Assembly: GCA_022843905.1 (NCBI GenBank)
Contig: JALHMT010000010.1
Span: 62,001 to 126,000, forward strand
DNA length: 64,000 nt
From: Rubrivivax sp.
GTDB taxonomy: Bacteria; Pseudomonadota; Gammaproteobacteria; Burkholderiales; Burkholderiaceae_C
Direction of reading: 5' to 3'
The position numbers and the translations under genes are program-made. The notes beneath the pieces were generated by a model. It saw only the letters and a list, made by a program, of their open reading frames with translations, was not told the origin of the DNA and did not search any database. Within the stretch, counting starts at the first letter, position 1. Each line of letters starts with the position of its first letter. Shown here piece by piece: positions 46,281 through 55,219 of this stretch.

Positions 46281-47254
46281 GGAGTCGACTCCAGCGCCTT
46301 TCTCGCAAAACGGGCGTCGATCTTGGGCTCGTCGCTGGCCTGCAGGATCTTGGCGTCCTTCAGGAACTTCACGTAGGCGTCGAGCGTGGCCTTCTCGGGC
46401 ACCATGTTCCTGTTGAAGACCGAGATCGACTGCGACAGTGAGAAGTTGGCCACCTTCTCGTCGATGCCGATCTCCTTGGACCACATGCGAGCGGCGCCCT
46501 TGGGATCCTTCAGGATGAAGTCGATCGCGCGCGCATTCGCGGTGACCAGGTCCTGCACAACGTCAGGGCGCTTGGCGAGGAAGTTGTTGTGCACGTACTC
46601 GCCGTTGCCGACGTAATGCCCCTGCATGATGGGCATGATCTTCTCGGCCTTGAGCAGCACCCTCGAATGGCCGACGGCCAGGGCGTTGGAGACATGCGGG
46701 TCCCAGGTGATGCCGGCATCGACGCTCTTGGTCGACAGCAGCGTGGGAATCTGCGAACCGTCGGTCTTGAACAGCACGACGTCGCTCTCCTTCATGCCGG
46801 CATCGGCCAGCGCCTTCAGCAACAGCGGGTACTGCTGTGAGCCTTCTCCGGGGAAGGCGATCTTCTTGCCCTTCAACTGGGCCATGCTCTTGACGGGCGA
46901 ATCGACAGGTACCAGCAGCGCCGTCTGCTCGAGGATGGAGATGCCGACCAGCGTGGCCGGAAGGCGCGCGGCGGCAATGACCGCAGGCCCCATGCCGGCC
47001 GACGACATCTGCAACTCACCAGCCGCCATGGCCTGGTTCTGAGGCGCGCCATAGCTGAAGGTGCGGAACACGATCTTGACGTTGTGCTTCTTCTCGACGG
47101 CCTCGAGCAGGCCCATGGCCTTGGCGATGTAGATCGGCTGCATGGCCGGCTGGACGCCGTAGTTGACCGTCTCCTGGGCCATGCCTGCCGAATGCAGCGC
47201 GAACAGCGTCAGGCCCAGCAGTCGGGGCAGCAGCGATCGGAATCCGTAACTCAT
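46277..47254 (-). CDS. ABC transporter substrate-binding protein, NitT/TauT (SsuA/TauA-like) type
   Basis: A 325-residue periplasmic receptor with a signal peptide (basic start, hydrophobic LLGLTLFALHSAGMA, cleavage near residue 26). The mature part, ETVNYGVQPAMQPIYIAKAM and later KGKKIAFPGEGSQQYPLLLK and STKSVDAGITWDPHVSNALA, is typical of the SsuA/TauA family. Ligand could be a sulfonate, nitrate or an organic amide; the neighbouring amidase suggests an amide. A candidate sigma-54 promoter lies 77-92 bp before the start. Confidence 0.9.
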   Translation of the reverse strand: MSYGFRSLLPRLLGLTLFALHSAGMAQETVNYGVQPAMQPIYIAKAMGLLEAVEKKHNVKIVFRTFSYGAPQNQAMAAGELQMSSAGMGPAVIAAARLPATLVGISILEQTALLVPVDSPVKSMAQLKGKKIAFPGEGSQQYPLLLKALADAGMKESDVVLFKTDGSQIPTLLSTKSVDAGITWDPHVSNALAVGHSRVLLKAEKIMPIMQGHYVGNGEYVHNNFLAKRPDVVQDLVTANARAIDFILKDPKGAARMWSKEIGIDEKVANFSLSQSISVFNRNMVPEKATLDAYVKFLKDAKILQASDEPKIDARFARKALESTP

Positions 47255-47330
47255 GGACTTCTCCTGGTTGTGGTTGGCGCGGGGGCAACAGGCGAATCAA
47301 GAGAAGCTCCTGTTGGCGCCATTGCAGCAA

Positions 47331-47346
47331 AGCAAGTGCTGCGCCA
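47331..47346 (-). promoter_or_regulatory. Candidate sigma-54 promoter of the NitT/TauT-type operon
   Basis: On the minus strand the sequence TGGCGCAGCACTTGCT (47346 to 47331) has GG at -24 and GC at -12 separated by exactly ten bases, the fixed spacing of sigma-54 promoters; it differs from the consensus TGGCAC-N5-TTGCW by one base. The start codon of the binding-protein gene is 77 bases further on. Sigma-54 control fits a nitrogen-source importer with amidases. It is a pattern match, without proof of use. Confidence 0.55.
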
Positions 47347-47377
47347 AAGCAGGGAGGCACTGCGCTCCCGACCCAGC

Positions 47378-48742
47378 TTACCGCATGGGCAGCCCCGGCG
47401 ACCCCAGCAGCGCCTCGACCGCCGTGGCCACGCCCAGCAGCGCCACGTCGTCGTCGGCGTGCGTGCACAGCTGCAGGCCCACCGGCAGCGGCGCGCCCAG
47501 GTGCTGGATGGGCAGCGAGATGCCGCAGCGGTTGAACAGGTTGCCCGGCCGCGTGTTGCGCGTGGCGCGGCGGTTCCAGGCCGCGATGTCGTCGACCGTA
47601 CGGTAGTCGGCGATCGGGCCGGGCAGCATGGGCACGGTGGGGGTGATCCAGGCGTCCAGGCCGGCCGAGCGCTTGCGCACCAGGGCTTCCAGCTGCCGGC
47701 GGCGTGAGGCCATGCGCGCGTAGTCGTCGGCCATCACGTGGAAGCCGACCTCCAGCCGCTGGGCCGCCACGGCGTCCAGTCGGTCCCATTGCGCCTTCAT
47801 CCTGTCGCGCCCGAGGAAGGCCAGGATGTCGGCCGGCACCAGGCAGCGGAAGACCTCGTCGATCTCGACCACTTCGGGCACGTCGATCTCCACCACGCGC
47901 ACGCCGGCGTGTTTCAGCCGCGACAGCGCCTCGTGGAAGCAGTGCAGCACCTCGGCGTCGCACTGGTCGTGGAAGTGCTGTTTCGGCAGGCCGAAGGTCA
48001 GGCCCGCCAAGCCGGGCGGCGGCGCCGGCTCGCGGCCGCCCAGGGCGGCTTCGACCCAGGCGGCGTCGCCTGCACCGCGCGTGAAGATGCCCAGGCTGTC
48101 CATGTGCGGCGACATCGGAAAGACGCCGTCGCAGGGCCAGTGCGTGGCGGTCGACTTGTAGCCCGTCACGCCGCACAGGGCCGCGGGCCAGCGCACCGAA
48201 CCCCCGGTGTCGGAGCCCACCGTGAAGGCCGCCACGCCGGCGGCCATCGCCACCGCCGAGCCGTGGCTGGAGCCGCCGGTCATGCGCTGGACCTGCGCGT
48301 CGCAGGGGTTCCAGGGCAGCGGATGGCTGGGGTTGCAGCCGCCCATGGCGAACTCGCTGGTGCGCGTCTTGCCAAGCACCACACAGCCCGCGCGGTGGAG
48401 GGCTTCGACAAAACTGCCCTGCGGCGGCACCAGGTCCTGGATGTCGACACGGCTGCCGGCGGTGGTGGGCATGCCGTCGATGGTGAACAGGTCCTTCACC
48501 GCGATGGGCATGCCCATCAGCGGGCCGAGGTCGATGCCGGCGGCACGCAACTGGTCGATGGCCCGGGCGTGCCGCAGTGCACGCTCGCCGTCGAGATGGC
48601 TGAAGGCCTGCAGATGCGGCCCGAGCGCGGCGATGCGCGCCAGCGAGGCTTCGACCAGCGCCTGCGAAGTCACGGCGCCGCTGCGCAGCTCGCGGCTGAG
48701 CTGCAACAGGCCCTGCGGGGCGGAGGGGTCCGGGGCGCTCAT
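47378..48742 (-). CDS. Amidase-signature-family amidase (end of the dipeptide ABC operon)
   Basis: A 454-residue amidase. The catalytic Lys83 (PIAVKD), cis-Ser158 in GGSSHGSAVAM and nucleophile Ser182 in GSDTGGSVRWPAALCG are present at normal spacing. The signature has His where the consensus has Gly (GGSSHGS versus GGSSGGS). The C-terminal part shows NRRATRNTRPGNLFNRCGIS, a family-typical segment. The ATG at 48742 overlaps the stop of the dipeptide ATPase gene (ATGA), so it belongs to that operon. It hydrolyses an amide; substrate unknown. Confidence 0.92.
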   Translation of the reverse strand: MSAPDPSAPQGLLQLSRELRSGAVTSQALVEASLARIAALGPHLQAFSHLDGERALRHARAIDQLRAAGIDLGPLMGMPIAVKDLFTIDGMPTTAGSRVDIQDLVPPQGSFVEALHRAGCVVLGKTRTSEFAMGGCNPSHPLPWNPCDAQVQRMTGGSSHGSAVAMAAGVAAFTVGSDTGGSVRWPAALCGVTGYKSTATHWPCDGVFPMSPHMDSLGIFTRGAGDAAWVEAALGGREPAPPPGLAGLTFGLPKQHFHDQCDAEVLHCFHEALSRLKHAGVRVVEIDVPEVVEIDEVFRCLVPADILAFLGRDRMKAQWDRLDAVAAQRLEVGFHVMADDYARMASRRRQLEALVRKRSAGLDAWITPTVPMLPGPIADYRTVDDIAAWNRRATRNTRPGNLFNRCGISLPIQHLGAPLPVGLQLCTHADDDVALLGVATAVEALLGSPGLPMR

Positions 48743-50385
48743 GGTGTCCTCGCGTTCAGATTGGCGGCGTCGTTGTGCTCGCTCCAGTGCCGGCCAGGCA
48801 CCGCCGCCATCAGCGCGCGCGTGTACTCGTGGCTGGGGTTGGCATACACGTCGGCCACGGCGCCGAACTCGACGATGCGGCCGCGGTGCATCACCGCCAC
48901 CGTGTCGCAGACCTGGCTGGCCACGCGCAGGTCGTGCGTGATGAACAGCACCGTCAGGCCGAGCCGGTTTCGGATGTCCTCCAGCAGGCGCAGCACCTGG
49001 GCCTGCACCGAGACGTCGAGCGCCGAGACGGGCTCGTCGGCGACCAGGATCTCGGGCTCCAGCGCCAGGGCGCGCGCCAGCCCGATGCGTTGTCGCTGCC
49101 CGCCCGAGAACTCGTGCGGGAAGCGGTCGGCCGCGCGGCGCTCCAGGCCGACGAGCTCCAGCAGTTCCAGCGCTCGCGCCCAGGCCGAATCGGCCGCCAG
49201 GCCGTGCACCATGGGTCCTTCGGCGATGAGCTGGCCGACGGTGCGGCGCGGGTTGAGCGATCCGAACGGGTCCTGGAAGACCATCTGCATGCGCTTGCGC
49301 AGCGGACGCAGCTCGCGCGAGCCGAGGCGCGCGATGTCGATGCCGTCGATATTGATCTCGCCGCTGTCGGCTTCCAGCAGCCGGATGATGCAGCGCGCCA
49401 CCGTCGACTTGCCCGAGCCCGATTCGCCCACCACGCCCACCGTCTCGCCGCGACGGATGTCGAAGCTGACCGAGGCCAGCGCGTCGACCTGCCGCGCCGG
49501 GCCGCCGAACAGGCCGCCACCCGAGCGGAAGGTCTTGCTCAGGTTCTTCACGCCCAGCACCACCGGGGCCGCGCTGAAGTCGCGGCGCGCGCGCGGCGTG
49601 AGGCTGGGCACGGCGGCCAGCAGCGAGCGCGTGTAGTCGGCCTGCGGGCGGTGCAGCACGTCGTCGGCCGTGCCCTGCTCGACCAGCTTGCCGTGCTGCA
49701 TGACGGCGATGCGGTCGGCGATCTCGGCCACCACGCCGAAGTCGTGCGTGACGAAGATGACGCCCATGCCCTGCTTGCGCTGGATGTCGCGAACGAGCTG
49801 CAGGATCTGCGCCTGCGTGGTGACGTCGAGCGCGGTGGTCGGCTCGTCGGCGATCAGGATGTCGGGCTCGAGCGCCAGGGCCATCGCGATCATGGCGCGC
49901 TGACGCTGGCCGCCCGAGAGCTGGTGCGGGTAGGCCGCCAGGATGCGCTCGGGGTCGGGCAGGTTCACCGCGACCAGCATCTCCAGCACGCGCTGGCGGC
50001 GGGCCGCGGCGTCGCCTGCCTGGTGGATCTCCAGCACCTCGTCGATCTGCGCGCCGATGCGCAGCACCGGGTTCAGCGCCGTCATGGGCTCCTGGAAGAT
50101 CATCGCGATGCGGTTGCCGCGCAGCGCCCGCAGCTGTTCGGGCGGGGCCTGCAGCAGGTCCTGGCCTTCGAAGACGATGCGGCCCGCGGTGGGTTGCACG
50201 TGCCGCGACGGGAACAGGCCCATCACCGCGCGCGACATCACCGACTTGCCCGAGCCCGACTCGCCCACCACGCACAGGATCTCATTGCGCGCCAGTTCCA
50301 GGCTGACGTTCTCGACGGCATGGCGCCGGTCGGCCTGGGCCGGCAGGCTGATGCTCAGGCCCTGGATGCTCAGCAGCGAGGTCAT
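48739..50385 (-). CDS. Dipeptide/oligopeptide ABC transporter ATP-binding protein, fused DppD-DppF type
   Basis: A 548-residue protein containing two ATPase units. The first has Walker A GESGSGKSVMSRAVMG, signature LSGGQRQRAMIAMALALEPD and Walker B ILIADEPTTALD; the second has GESGSGKSTVARCIIRLLEA, FSGGQRQRIGLARALALEPE and LVADEPVSALD. Both units carry the oligopeptide-specific C-terminal region. Such fusions of DppD and DppF are known. It energises the DppBC-type permeases encoded next to it; the start overlaps the dppC-like stop (ATGA). Confidence 0.94.
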   Translation of the reverse strand: MTSLLSIQGLSISLPAQADRRHAVENVSLELARNEILCVVGESGSGKSVMSRAVMGLFPSRHVQPTAGRIVFEGQDLLQAPPEQLRALRGNRIAMIFQEPMTALNPVLRIGAQIDEVLEIHQAGDAAARRQRVLEMLVAVNLPDPERILAAYPHQLSGGQRQRAMIAMALALEPDILIADEPTTALDVTTQAQILQLVRDIQRKQGMGVIFVTHDFGVVAEIADRIAVMQHGKLVEQGTADDVLHRPQADYTRSLLAAVPSLTPRARRDFSAAPVVLGVKNLSKTFRSGGGLFGGPARQVDALASVSFDIRRGETVGVVGESGSGKSTVARCIIRLLEADSGEINIDGIDIARLGSRELRPLRKRMQMVFQDPFGSLNPRRTVGQLIAEGPMVHGLAADSAWARALELLELVGLERRAADRFPHEFSGGQRQRIGLARALALEPEILVADEPVSALDVSVQAQVLRLLEDIRNRLGLTVLFITHDLRVASQVCDTVAVMHRGRIVEFGAVADVYANPSHEYTRALMAAVPGRHWSEHNDAANLNARTP

Positions 50386-51209
50386 TCCGAACGCAGACGC
50401 GGATTCAGCGCGTCGTTCAGGCCGTCACCGACGAGGTTGATGGCCATCACCGTGAGCAGGATGGCCAGGCCCGGCATCGCGCACACCCACCACGCGGTGC
50501 GCAGCACGCTGCGGCCCGAGCCGATGATGAAGCCCCAGCTCATGGTGTTGGCGTCCGACAGGCCCAGGAAGGACAGGCCCGACTCGATGAGGATGGCCGT
50601 GGCGATCATCAGCGAACCGGTCACGATGATCGACGACAAGGTGTTGGGCAGGATGTGCACGAAGACGATGCGCGCATGTCCCATGCCCATGGACACGCAG
50701 GCCTGGACGAACTCGCGGTTGCGCATGGACATGAACTCGCCGCGCACCAGCCGCGCCATCGGCGGCCAGGACACCAGTGCGATGGCGAAGATCACGCTGC
50801 CGATGGAAGCGCCCAGCACGGCCACCAGCAGGATGGCGAACAGGAAGAAGGGGATGGTCTGGAACAGCTCGGTGAAGCGCATCAGCAGGCTGTCCAGGCG
50901 GCCGCCGAAATAGCCCGCCGTGCCGCCGATGGCCACGCCCACGACGGTGGCGATGACGGTGGCCACCACGCCCACCAGCAGCGTCGTGCGCGCGCCGTGC
51001 AGCACGCCGGCGGCCAGGTCGCGGCCCAGCTGGTCGGTGCCCAGCAGATATTCACCGAAGGGCGGCTGGAAAGGCTTGCCCACCATCGCAAAGGGATCGG
51101 CCGGGTACAGCACGCCGGCCAGGGCCGCGGCCAGCAGCACGCCCAGCAGCAGCAGCAGGCCGATGACGGCGGGCTTGTGACGGAAGAAGCGGGACAGTCC
51201 GGCCTGCAT
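50382..51209 (-). CDS. Dipeptide/oligopeptide ABC transporter permease, DppC type
   Basis: A 275-residue membrane protein with about five to six helices. FFRHKPAVIGLLLLLGVLLA is the N-terminal helix, and GTDQLGRDLAAGVLHGARTT, RFTELFQTIPFFLFAILLVA and FVHILPNTLSSIIVTGSLMI form the usual DppC/OppC core, the last being the EAA loop region. It ends overlapping the ATPase gene and follows the DppB-type gene by 14 bp. Confidence 0.93.
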   Translation of the reverse strand: MQAGLSRFFRHKPAVIGLLLLLGVLLAAALAGVLYPADPFAMVGKPFQPPFGEYLLGTDQLGRDLAAGVLHGARTTLLVGVVATVIATVVGVAIGGTAGYFGGRLDSLLMRFTELFQTIPFFLFAILLVAVLGASIGSVIFAIALVSWPPMARLVRGEFMSMRNREFVQACVSMGMGHARIVFVHILPNTLSSIIVTGSLMIATAILIESGLSFLGLSDANTMSWGFIIGSGRSVLRTAWWVCAMPGLAILLTVMAINLVGDGLNDALNPRLRSE

Positions 51210-51223
51210 GGTGGTGGCAGCTC

Positions 51224-52207
51224 TCAGCGCAGTTCGATGCGCGGGTCGAGGAAGGAATAGGCCAGGTCCACGATCAGGTTGACGAGCACCACCAGGCAGG
51301 TGGAGACGAAGAAGATGCCCAGCAGGAGATTCAGGTCGCGTGCGAAGAGCGACTCGTAGGCCAGCAGCCCGAGGCCGGGCCAGGCGAACACGGTCTCGAC
51401 CACCACCGCGCCGCCCAGCATGGCACCGGCCTGCACGCCGGCCATGGTGACCACCGGCAGCAGCGCGTTGCGGAAGACGTGCCGGCGCGCGATCTGGCGC
51501 TCCGTCAGCCCCTTGGCGCGCGCCGTGACCACGTAGTCCATCGACGACTGCTCCAGCACCGACGCCCGCATCAGCCGCGTGTACAGGGCCATGTAGAACA
51601 TCGTCAGCGTGAAGGCCGGCAGCACCAGGTGGTGCGCGATGTCGCGCACCTGGGCCCAGCCTTCATGGAAGGCCGCCACCTGCTGCATGCCGCTGGTGGG
51701 GAACCAGCCCAGCTTGATGGAGAACACCACGATCAGCATCAGCCCGGCCCAGAACACCGGCGTGGCATAGGCCAGCACGGTGAGCATGGAGATCATGTTG
51801 TCCTGCCAGCGGTTCAGGTTGCGCGCGGCCAGGCTGCCCAGCAACGCGCCGGCGCCGACGGCCAGACCGAACACCGTCACCATCAGCAGCAGCGTCGGCC
51901 CCAGGCGCGAGAGGATCAGATCGGCCACCGGCATGCCGTGGCGGAAGGAATAGCCCAGGTCGAAGGTGACGATCTGCTTCATGTACAGCAGCAGCTGCAT
52001 GGCCACCGGCTGGTCCAGGCCGAACTTCTCCCGAAGCTGGGCCATGAACTCCGGCGTGGCCGAGCCGGCCTCGCCGGCCAGCACGTCGGCCGCGTCACCG
52101 GGCGCCAGCTGCAGCAGCAGGAAGTTGAGCGCCACGATCACCAGCACCGTCGGCACCGCCTGCAAAAGGCGGCGCAAGGCGTAGGCAGCGCTCTGGTTCC
52201 AGGCCAT
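51224..52207 (-). CDS. Dipeptide/oligopeptide ABC transporter permease, DppB type
   Basis: A 327-residue membrane protein with about six helices. The N-terminal YALRRLLQAVPTVLVIVALN, DLGYSFRHGMPVADLILSRL, and the loop MRASVLEQSSMDYVVTARAK followed by GLTERQIARRHVFRNALLPV are the DppB hallmarks. It pairs with the DppC-type permease to form the channel. It follows the substrate-binding gene by 14 bp. Confidence 0.93.
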   Translation of the reverse strand: MAWNQSAAYALRRLLQAVPTVLVIVALNFLLLQLAPGDAADVLAGEAGSATPEFMAQLREKFGLDQPVAMQLLLYMKQIVTFDLGYSFRHGMPVADLILSRLGPTLLLMVTVFGLAVGAGALLGSLAARNLNRWQDNMISMLTVLAYATPVFWAGLMLIVVFSIKLGWFPTSGMQQVAAFHEGWAQVRDIAHHLVLPAFTLTMFYMALYTRLMRASVLEQSSMDYVVTARAKGLTERQIARRHVFRNALLPVVTMAGVQAGAMLGGAVVVETVFAWPGLGLLAYESLFARDLNLLLGIFFVSTCLVVLVNLIVDLAYSFLDPRIELR

Positions 52208-52221
52208 CCTGTGCGCCGTGC

Positions 52222-53835
52222 TTACTTGCTCAGCCAGACCTGGTCGAACGACGAATACAGACCCAGGGGGCTGAGCGGGAAGTTGTTGAGCCGCTTGTTG
52301 TGCACGGTGACGAACTCGAGCTCGTGCACGAAGACCAGCGGCGACGCTTCGACCACGCGCTTCTGGAAGTCGTGGTACAGAGCGCCGCGCTTGGCGGCAT
52401 CGACCTCGACCGAGGCACGGTTCATCAGGTCGTCGGTCTCCGGCGTGGTCCAGCGCGAGGAGTTGACGAACACCGTGCCGGCCTTGATGGACCCCGAGTG
52501 GTACAGGCGGTGCACGCCGATCACCGGGTCGGCCAGGGTCTGGATCCAGTTGCTGGTGAGCTGGAAGTCGTAGTTGGTGTAGACGCGGCGCAGCCAGCTC
52601 GGCACGTCTTCGTAGCGCAGCGTGACCTTGATGCCGATCTTGCCCAGCTGCTGTTGCGTGTATTCACCGAAACGGCGCCATTCTTCGCCGTAGGGGGTGA
52701 TGTCGTGCACGATCTCGAAGCGGGTGCCGTCGCTGCCGCGCGGCCTGCCGGCTTCGTCCAGCAGCTTGTTGGCCAGTTCGATGCCATTGGGCACGTTGTA
52801 GTTCTTCACGTCCGCCGTGAAGAGGCCGTTGGCCTTGAAGTTCGAGTTGATGGGGCCGGTGGCCGGGCGCCCGAAACCGAACCAGATGTTGTCGATGACG
52901 AACTTGCGGTCGATGGCGTAGGCCACCGCCTGACGCACCTTGACGTTGTCGAAGGGCGGCCTGGTGGTGTTGAAGTCGAGCTGCACGATCGGCGCCTGCA
53001 TCTCGTAGCCCTTCTGCGTGACCGCGATGTGCGGCAGCGCCTGCAGGCGCTTGACGTCCACCGGGGGCACCGCGTTGAAGCCGGCGATGTGCGCTTCCTG
53101 CGTTTCCAGCACGGCCGAGCGCGTGCCGCCGTCGGCGATGAAGCGGGCCACGATGCGGTCGAGGTGCGGCAGCCCGGCCTTGCGGTACTCGGGGTTGCGG
53201 TCGAAGCGCATGAACTGGCCCTTCTGCCATTCCACGAACTTGTAGGGGCCGGTGCCGATGGGGATGTTGGCGTTCGGGTGGCGCGTGATGTCGCCGGTGC
53301 CGAAGACGTGCTTGGAGATCATCGGCGATTCGTAGGACGACAGCGCCATCATCATGTAAGGCGCGGGCTCGCTGAGGCGGAAGACGGCCGTCAGCGGGTC
53401 AGGTGTGTCGACGGCGGTGACCGCACGGAAGGTGTTGGCGCCGCGCGGGTGCACCTTCTTCAGCACGTCCATCACGCTGAACTGAACGTCGGCGCTGGTG
53501 AAGGGCTTGCCGTCGTGGAACTTCACGCCAGGCTGCAGCTTGAAGGTCACGGTCTTGCCATCGGGGCTGACCGTCCACGACGCCGCCAGGCTCGGGATGG
53601 GCTTGAGCGAGAAGTCGTACTCCAGCAGTCCTTCGTAGACCTTGGTCGTCACCTGCCCCACCGGGCCGGCCGTGCTCTGGTAGCCCGCCAGCGTCGGGGG
53701 CTCGGGTTGCACCACCATGACCAGCGTGCCGCCCTTCTGCGGCGTGCCCTGGGCAAAGGCCGTGGGCGCCATGGTCAGCACGCCAGCGATCACGAACGCG
53801 GCCAGGCCGCGCGGCAGAGCATTCAGGACGGTCAT
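52222..53835 (-). CDS. Peptide-type ABC transporter substrate-binding protein (DppA/SBP_bac_5)
   Basis: A 537-residue periplasmic receptor of family 5. The signal peptide (LPRGLAAFVIAGVLTMAPTA, cleavage near residue 29) is clear. PIPSLAASWTVSPDGKTVTF, VKFHDGKPFTSADVQFSV and later NIPIGTGPYKFVEWQKGQF are hallmark segments. It is longer than the gene-typical DppA by about one loop. Its ligand may be a peptide, a nickel-like complex or an amide-rich compound. It begins 128 bp after the D-cysteine desulfhydrase gene; this gap is a likely promoter zone. Confidence 0.93.
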   Translation of the reverse strand: MTVLNALPRGLAAFVIAGVLTMAPTAFAQGTPQKGGTLVMVVQPEPPTLAGYQSTAGPVGQVTTKVYEGLLEYDFSLKPIPSLAASWTVSPDGKTVTFKLQPGVKFHDGKPFTSADVQFSVMDVLKKVHPRGANTFRAVTAVDTPDPLTAVFRLSEPAPYMMMALSSYESPMISKHVFGTGDITRHPNANIPIGTGPYKFVEWQKGQFMRFDRNPEYRKAGLPHLDRIVARFIADGGTRSAVLETQEAHIAGFNAVPPVDVKRLQALPHIAVTQKGYEMQAPIVQLDFNTTRPPFDNVKVRQAVAYAIDRKFVIDNIWFGFGRPATGPINSNFKANGLFTADVKNYNVPNGIELANKLLDEAGRPRGSDGTRFEIVHDITPYGEEWRRFGEYTQQQLGKIGIKVTLRYEDVPSWLRRVYTNYDFQLTSNWIQTLADPVIGVHRLYHSGSIKAGTVFVNSSRWTTPETDDLMNRASVEVDAAKRGALYHDFQKRVVEASPLVFVHELEFVTVHNKRLNNFPLSPLGLYSSFDQVWLSK

Positions 53836-53963
53836 CGGGTTTCCTTCGTGGAGCGGAGTGGAAATCGGTGGAGCAAAGGGGTCAGCAAGTCGGGCAAAGA
53901 ACTCGTGCAAGCGGCGTGCCAGCAAGGATGCAGGGATGACTGCCAAGGCCTGCGACAGCGGCC

Positions 53964-54980
53964 TCAGGCCAATGCCGTATCGAAGGCCCAGCGGTAGCCG
54001 AACAGGGCCGTCGCGCCGCCGGTGTGCACGAAGATCACGTCCTCGTCGGCGGCGAAGCGCCGGGCCCGCAGCATGGCGACCATGCCGGCCATGCCCTTGC
54101 CGGTGTACACCGGGTCGATCAGGATGCCTTCGTGACGGGCCACCATCTGCAGCGCCTCGACCATGCCCGCGGTGGGCTGGCCGTAGCCGGCGCCGATGTA
54201 GCCGTCGTCGGCCACCACCTTGTCGCGCGGCAAGGGCGTGGCGTGGCCCAGCAGGTCCAGCACGCGTTGCGCCAGCGCATGCACGCGAGCTTCCTGCACC
54301 TCGCGCGCCGCGCGCACGCCGATGCCGGTCACCGGCCAGCCCAGGCCCAGCGCATGGATGCCGGCGACCAGGCCGGCCTGCGTGCCCGCGCTGCCGGTGG
54401 CGTGCACGATATGGGGCTTCTTGAGGCCCATGGCCCGGCACTGCTGCACCAGTTCGAGCACGCAGTCGACGTAGCCGAGCGAGCCGAGTGCGTTCGAGCC
54501 ACCGCCCGGGATCACGTAAGGCTTGCGGCCTTCGGCGCGCAGCCGCGTGGCCAGGTCTTCCAGCGCGGCGTCCATCGCGGTGCCGCCAGGCACCGTGTGC
54601 AGCCGGGTGCCGAACAGCTTGTCGAGGAAGACGTTGCCCGAATCGGCGTACTCGGCCGGCGCGTTGGTCACGCGCGCCTCGAGCAGGGCTTCGCACTGCA
54701 GGCCGGCGAACGCCGCGGCGGCGGCGGTCTGCCGCACGTGGTTGGATTGCACCGCGCCATGCGTCAGCAGCGTGTCGGCGCCCTGACGCACGGCCTCGCC
54801 GAGCAGGAATTCGAGCTTGCGCGTCTTGCTGCCACCGGTGGCCAGGCCGGTGCAGTCGTCGCGCTTGATGAACAGGCGCGGCCCGTCCGGTCCGCTGAGG
54901 TGCGCCTGCAGGCGACGCATGGGTTCCAGCGGGGTGGGCCAGTGCCCAAGACGGACGCGGGGGAAGGCTTCGAGGTTCAT
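53964..54980 (-). CDS. D-cysteine desulfhydrase / ACC deaminase-family PLP enzyme
   Basis: A 338-residue PLP enzyme of the D-cysteine desulfhydrase, L-cysteate sulfo-lyase and ACC deaminase group. The PLP lysine is Lys52 in TGGSKTRKLEFLLGEAV; the phosphate-binding loop is HATGSAGTQAGLVAGI; and the C-terminal PVYTGKGMAGMVAMLRARRF is family-typical. It probably releases pyruvate, ammonia and sulfide or sulfite from a sulfur amino acid. Exact substrate is not decided by the visible motifs. It stands upstream of the dipeptide importer genes in the same direction, so it may share control with them. Confidence 0.88.
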   Translation of the reverse strand: MNLEAFPRVRLGHWPTPLEPMRRLQAHLSGPDGPRLFIKRDDCTGLATGGSKTRKLEFLLGEAVRQGADTLLTHGAVQSNHVRQTAAAAAFAGLQCEALLEARVTNAPAEYADSGNVFLDKLFGTRLHTVPGGTAMDAALEDLATRLRAEGRKPYVIPGGGSNALGSLGYVDCVLELVQQCRAMGLKKPHIVHATGSAGTQAGLVAGIHALGLGWPVTGIGVRAAREVQEARVHALAQRVLDLLGHATPLPRDKVVADDGYIGAGYGQPTAGMVEALQMVARHEGILIDPVYTGKGMAGMVAMLRARRFAADEDVIFVHTGGATALFGYRWAFDTALA

Positions 54981-55219
54981 CGTGGAGCCGGTGCGGCGTG
55001 GCAGACCAAGGCGGAATGGCGGCGACCTTAGCCAGCGACTTGCTCAACGTCCAATGACATCTCGGCTGCAACTATGCGTGCAGATCATGGTTTCGCACGG
55101 CGGCCGCCCGACACGAAGAAGTCGCGCTGCCCCATGGTTCATGACGTGAACCCGTGCCGACGAGCGCGGGCCGGCTTGCGGCGTGCGGATCGCGGCCACG
55201 CCGTCATGTCCTTGGCTCG

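Noticed and set aside
47378..50275. Single 965-residue frame joining amidase and ATPase
   Set aside because: It runs out of frame through the ATPase gene; amidase and ATPase have normal separate starts with an ATGA overlap.
52222..55071. 949-residue frame joining the DppA-type receptor and the PLP enzyme region
   Set aside because: The receptor signal peptide begins at 53835, and the upstream part is out of frame with the D-cysteine desulfhydrase-like gene.
54817..55149. Possible small gene in the gap between the D-cysteine desulfhydrase and LysR genes
   Set aside because: The frame mostly overlaps the desulfhydrase gene antisense, and the 239-bp gap itself shows no start signal or coding pattern.
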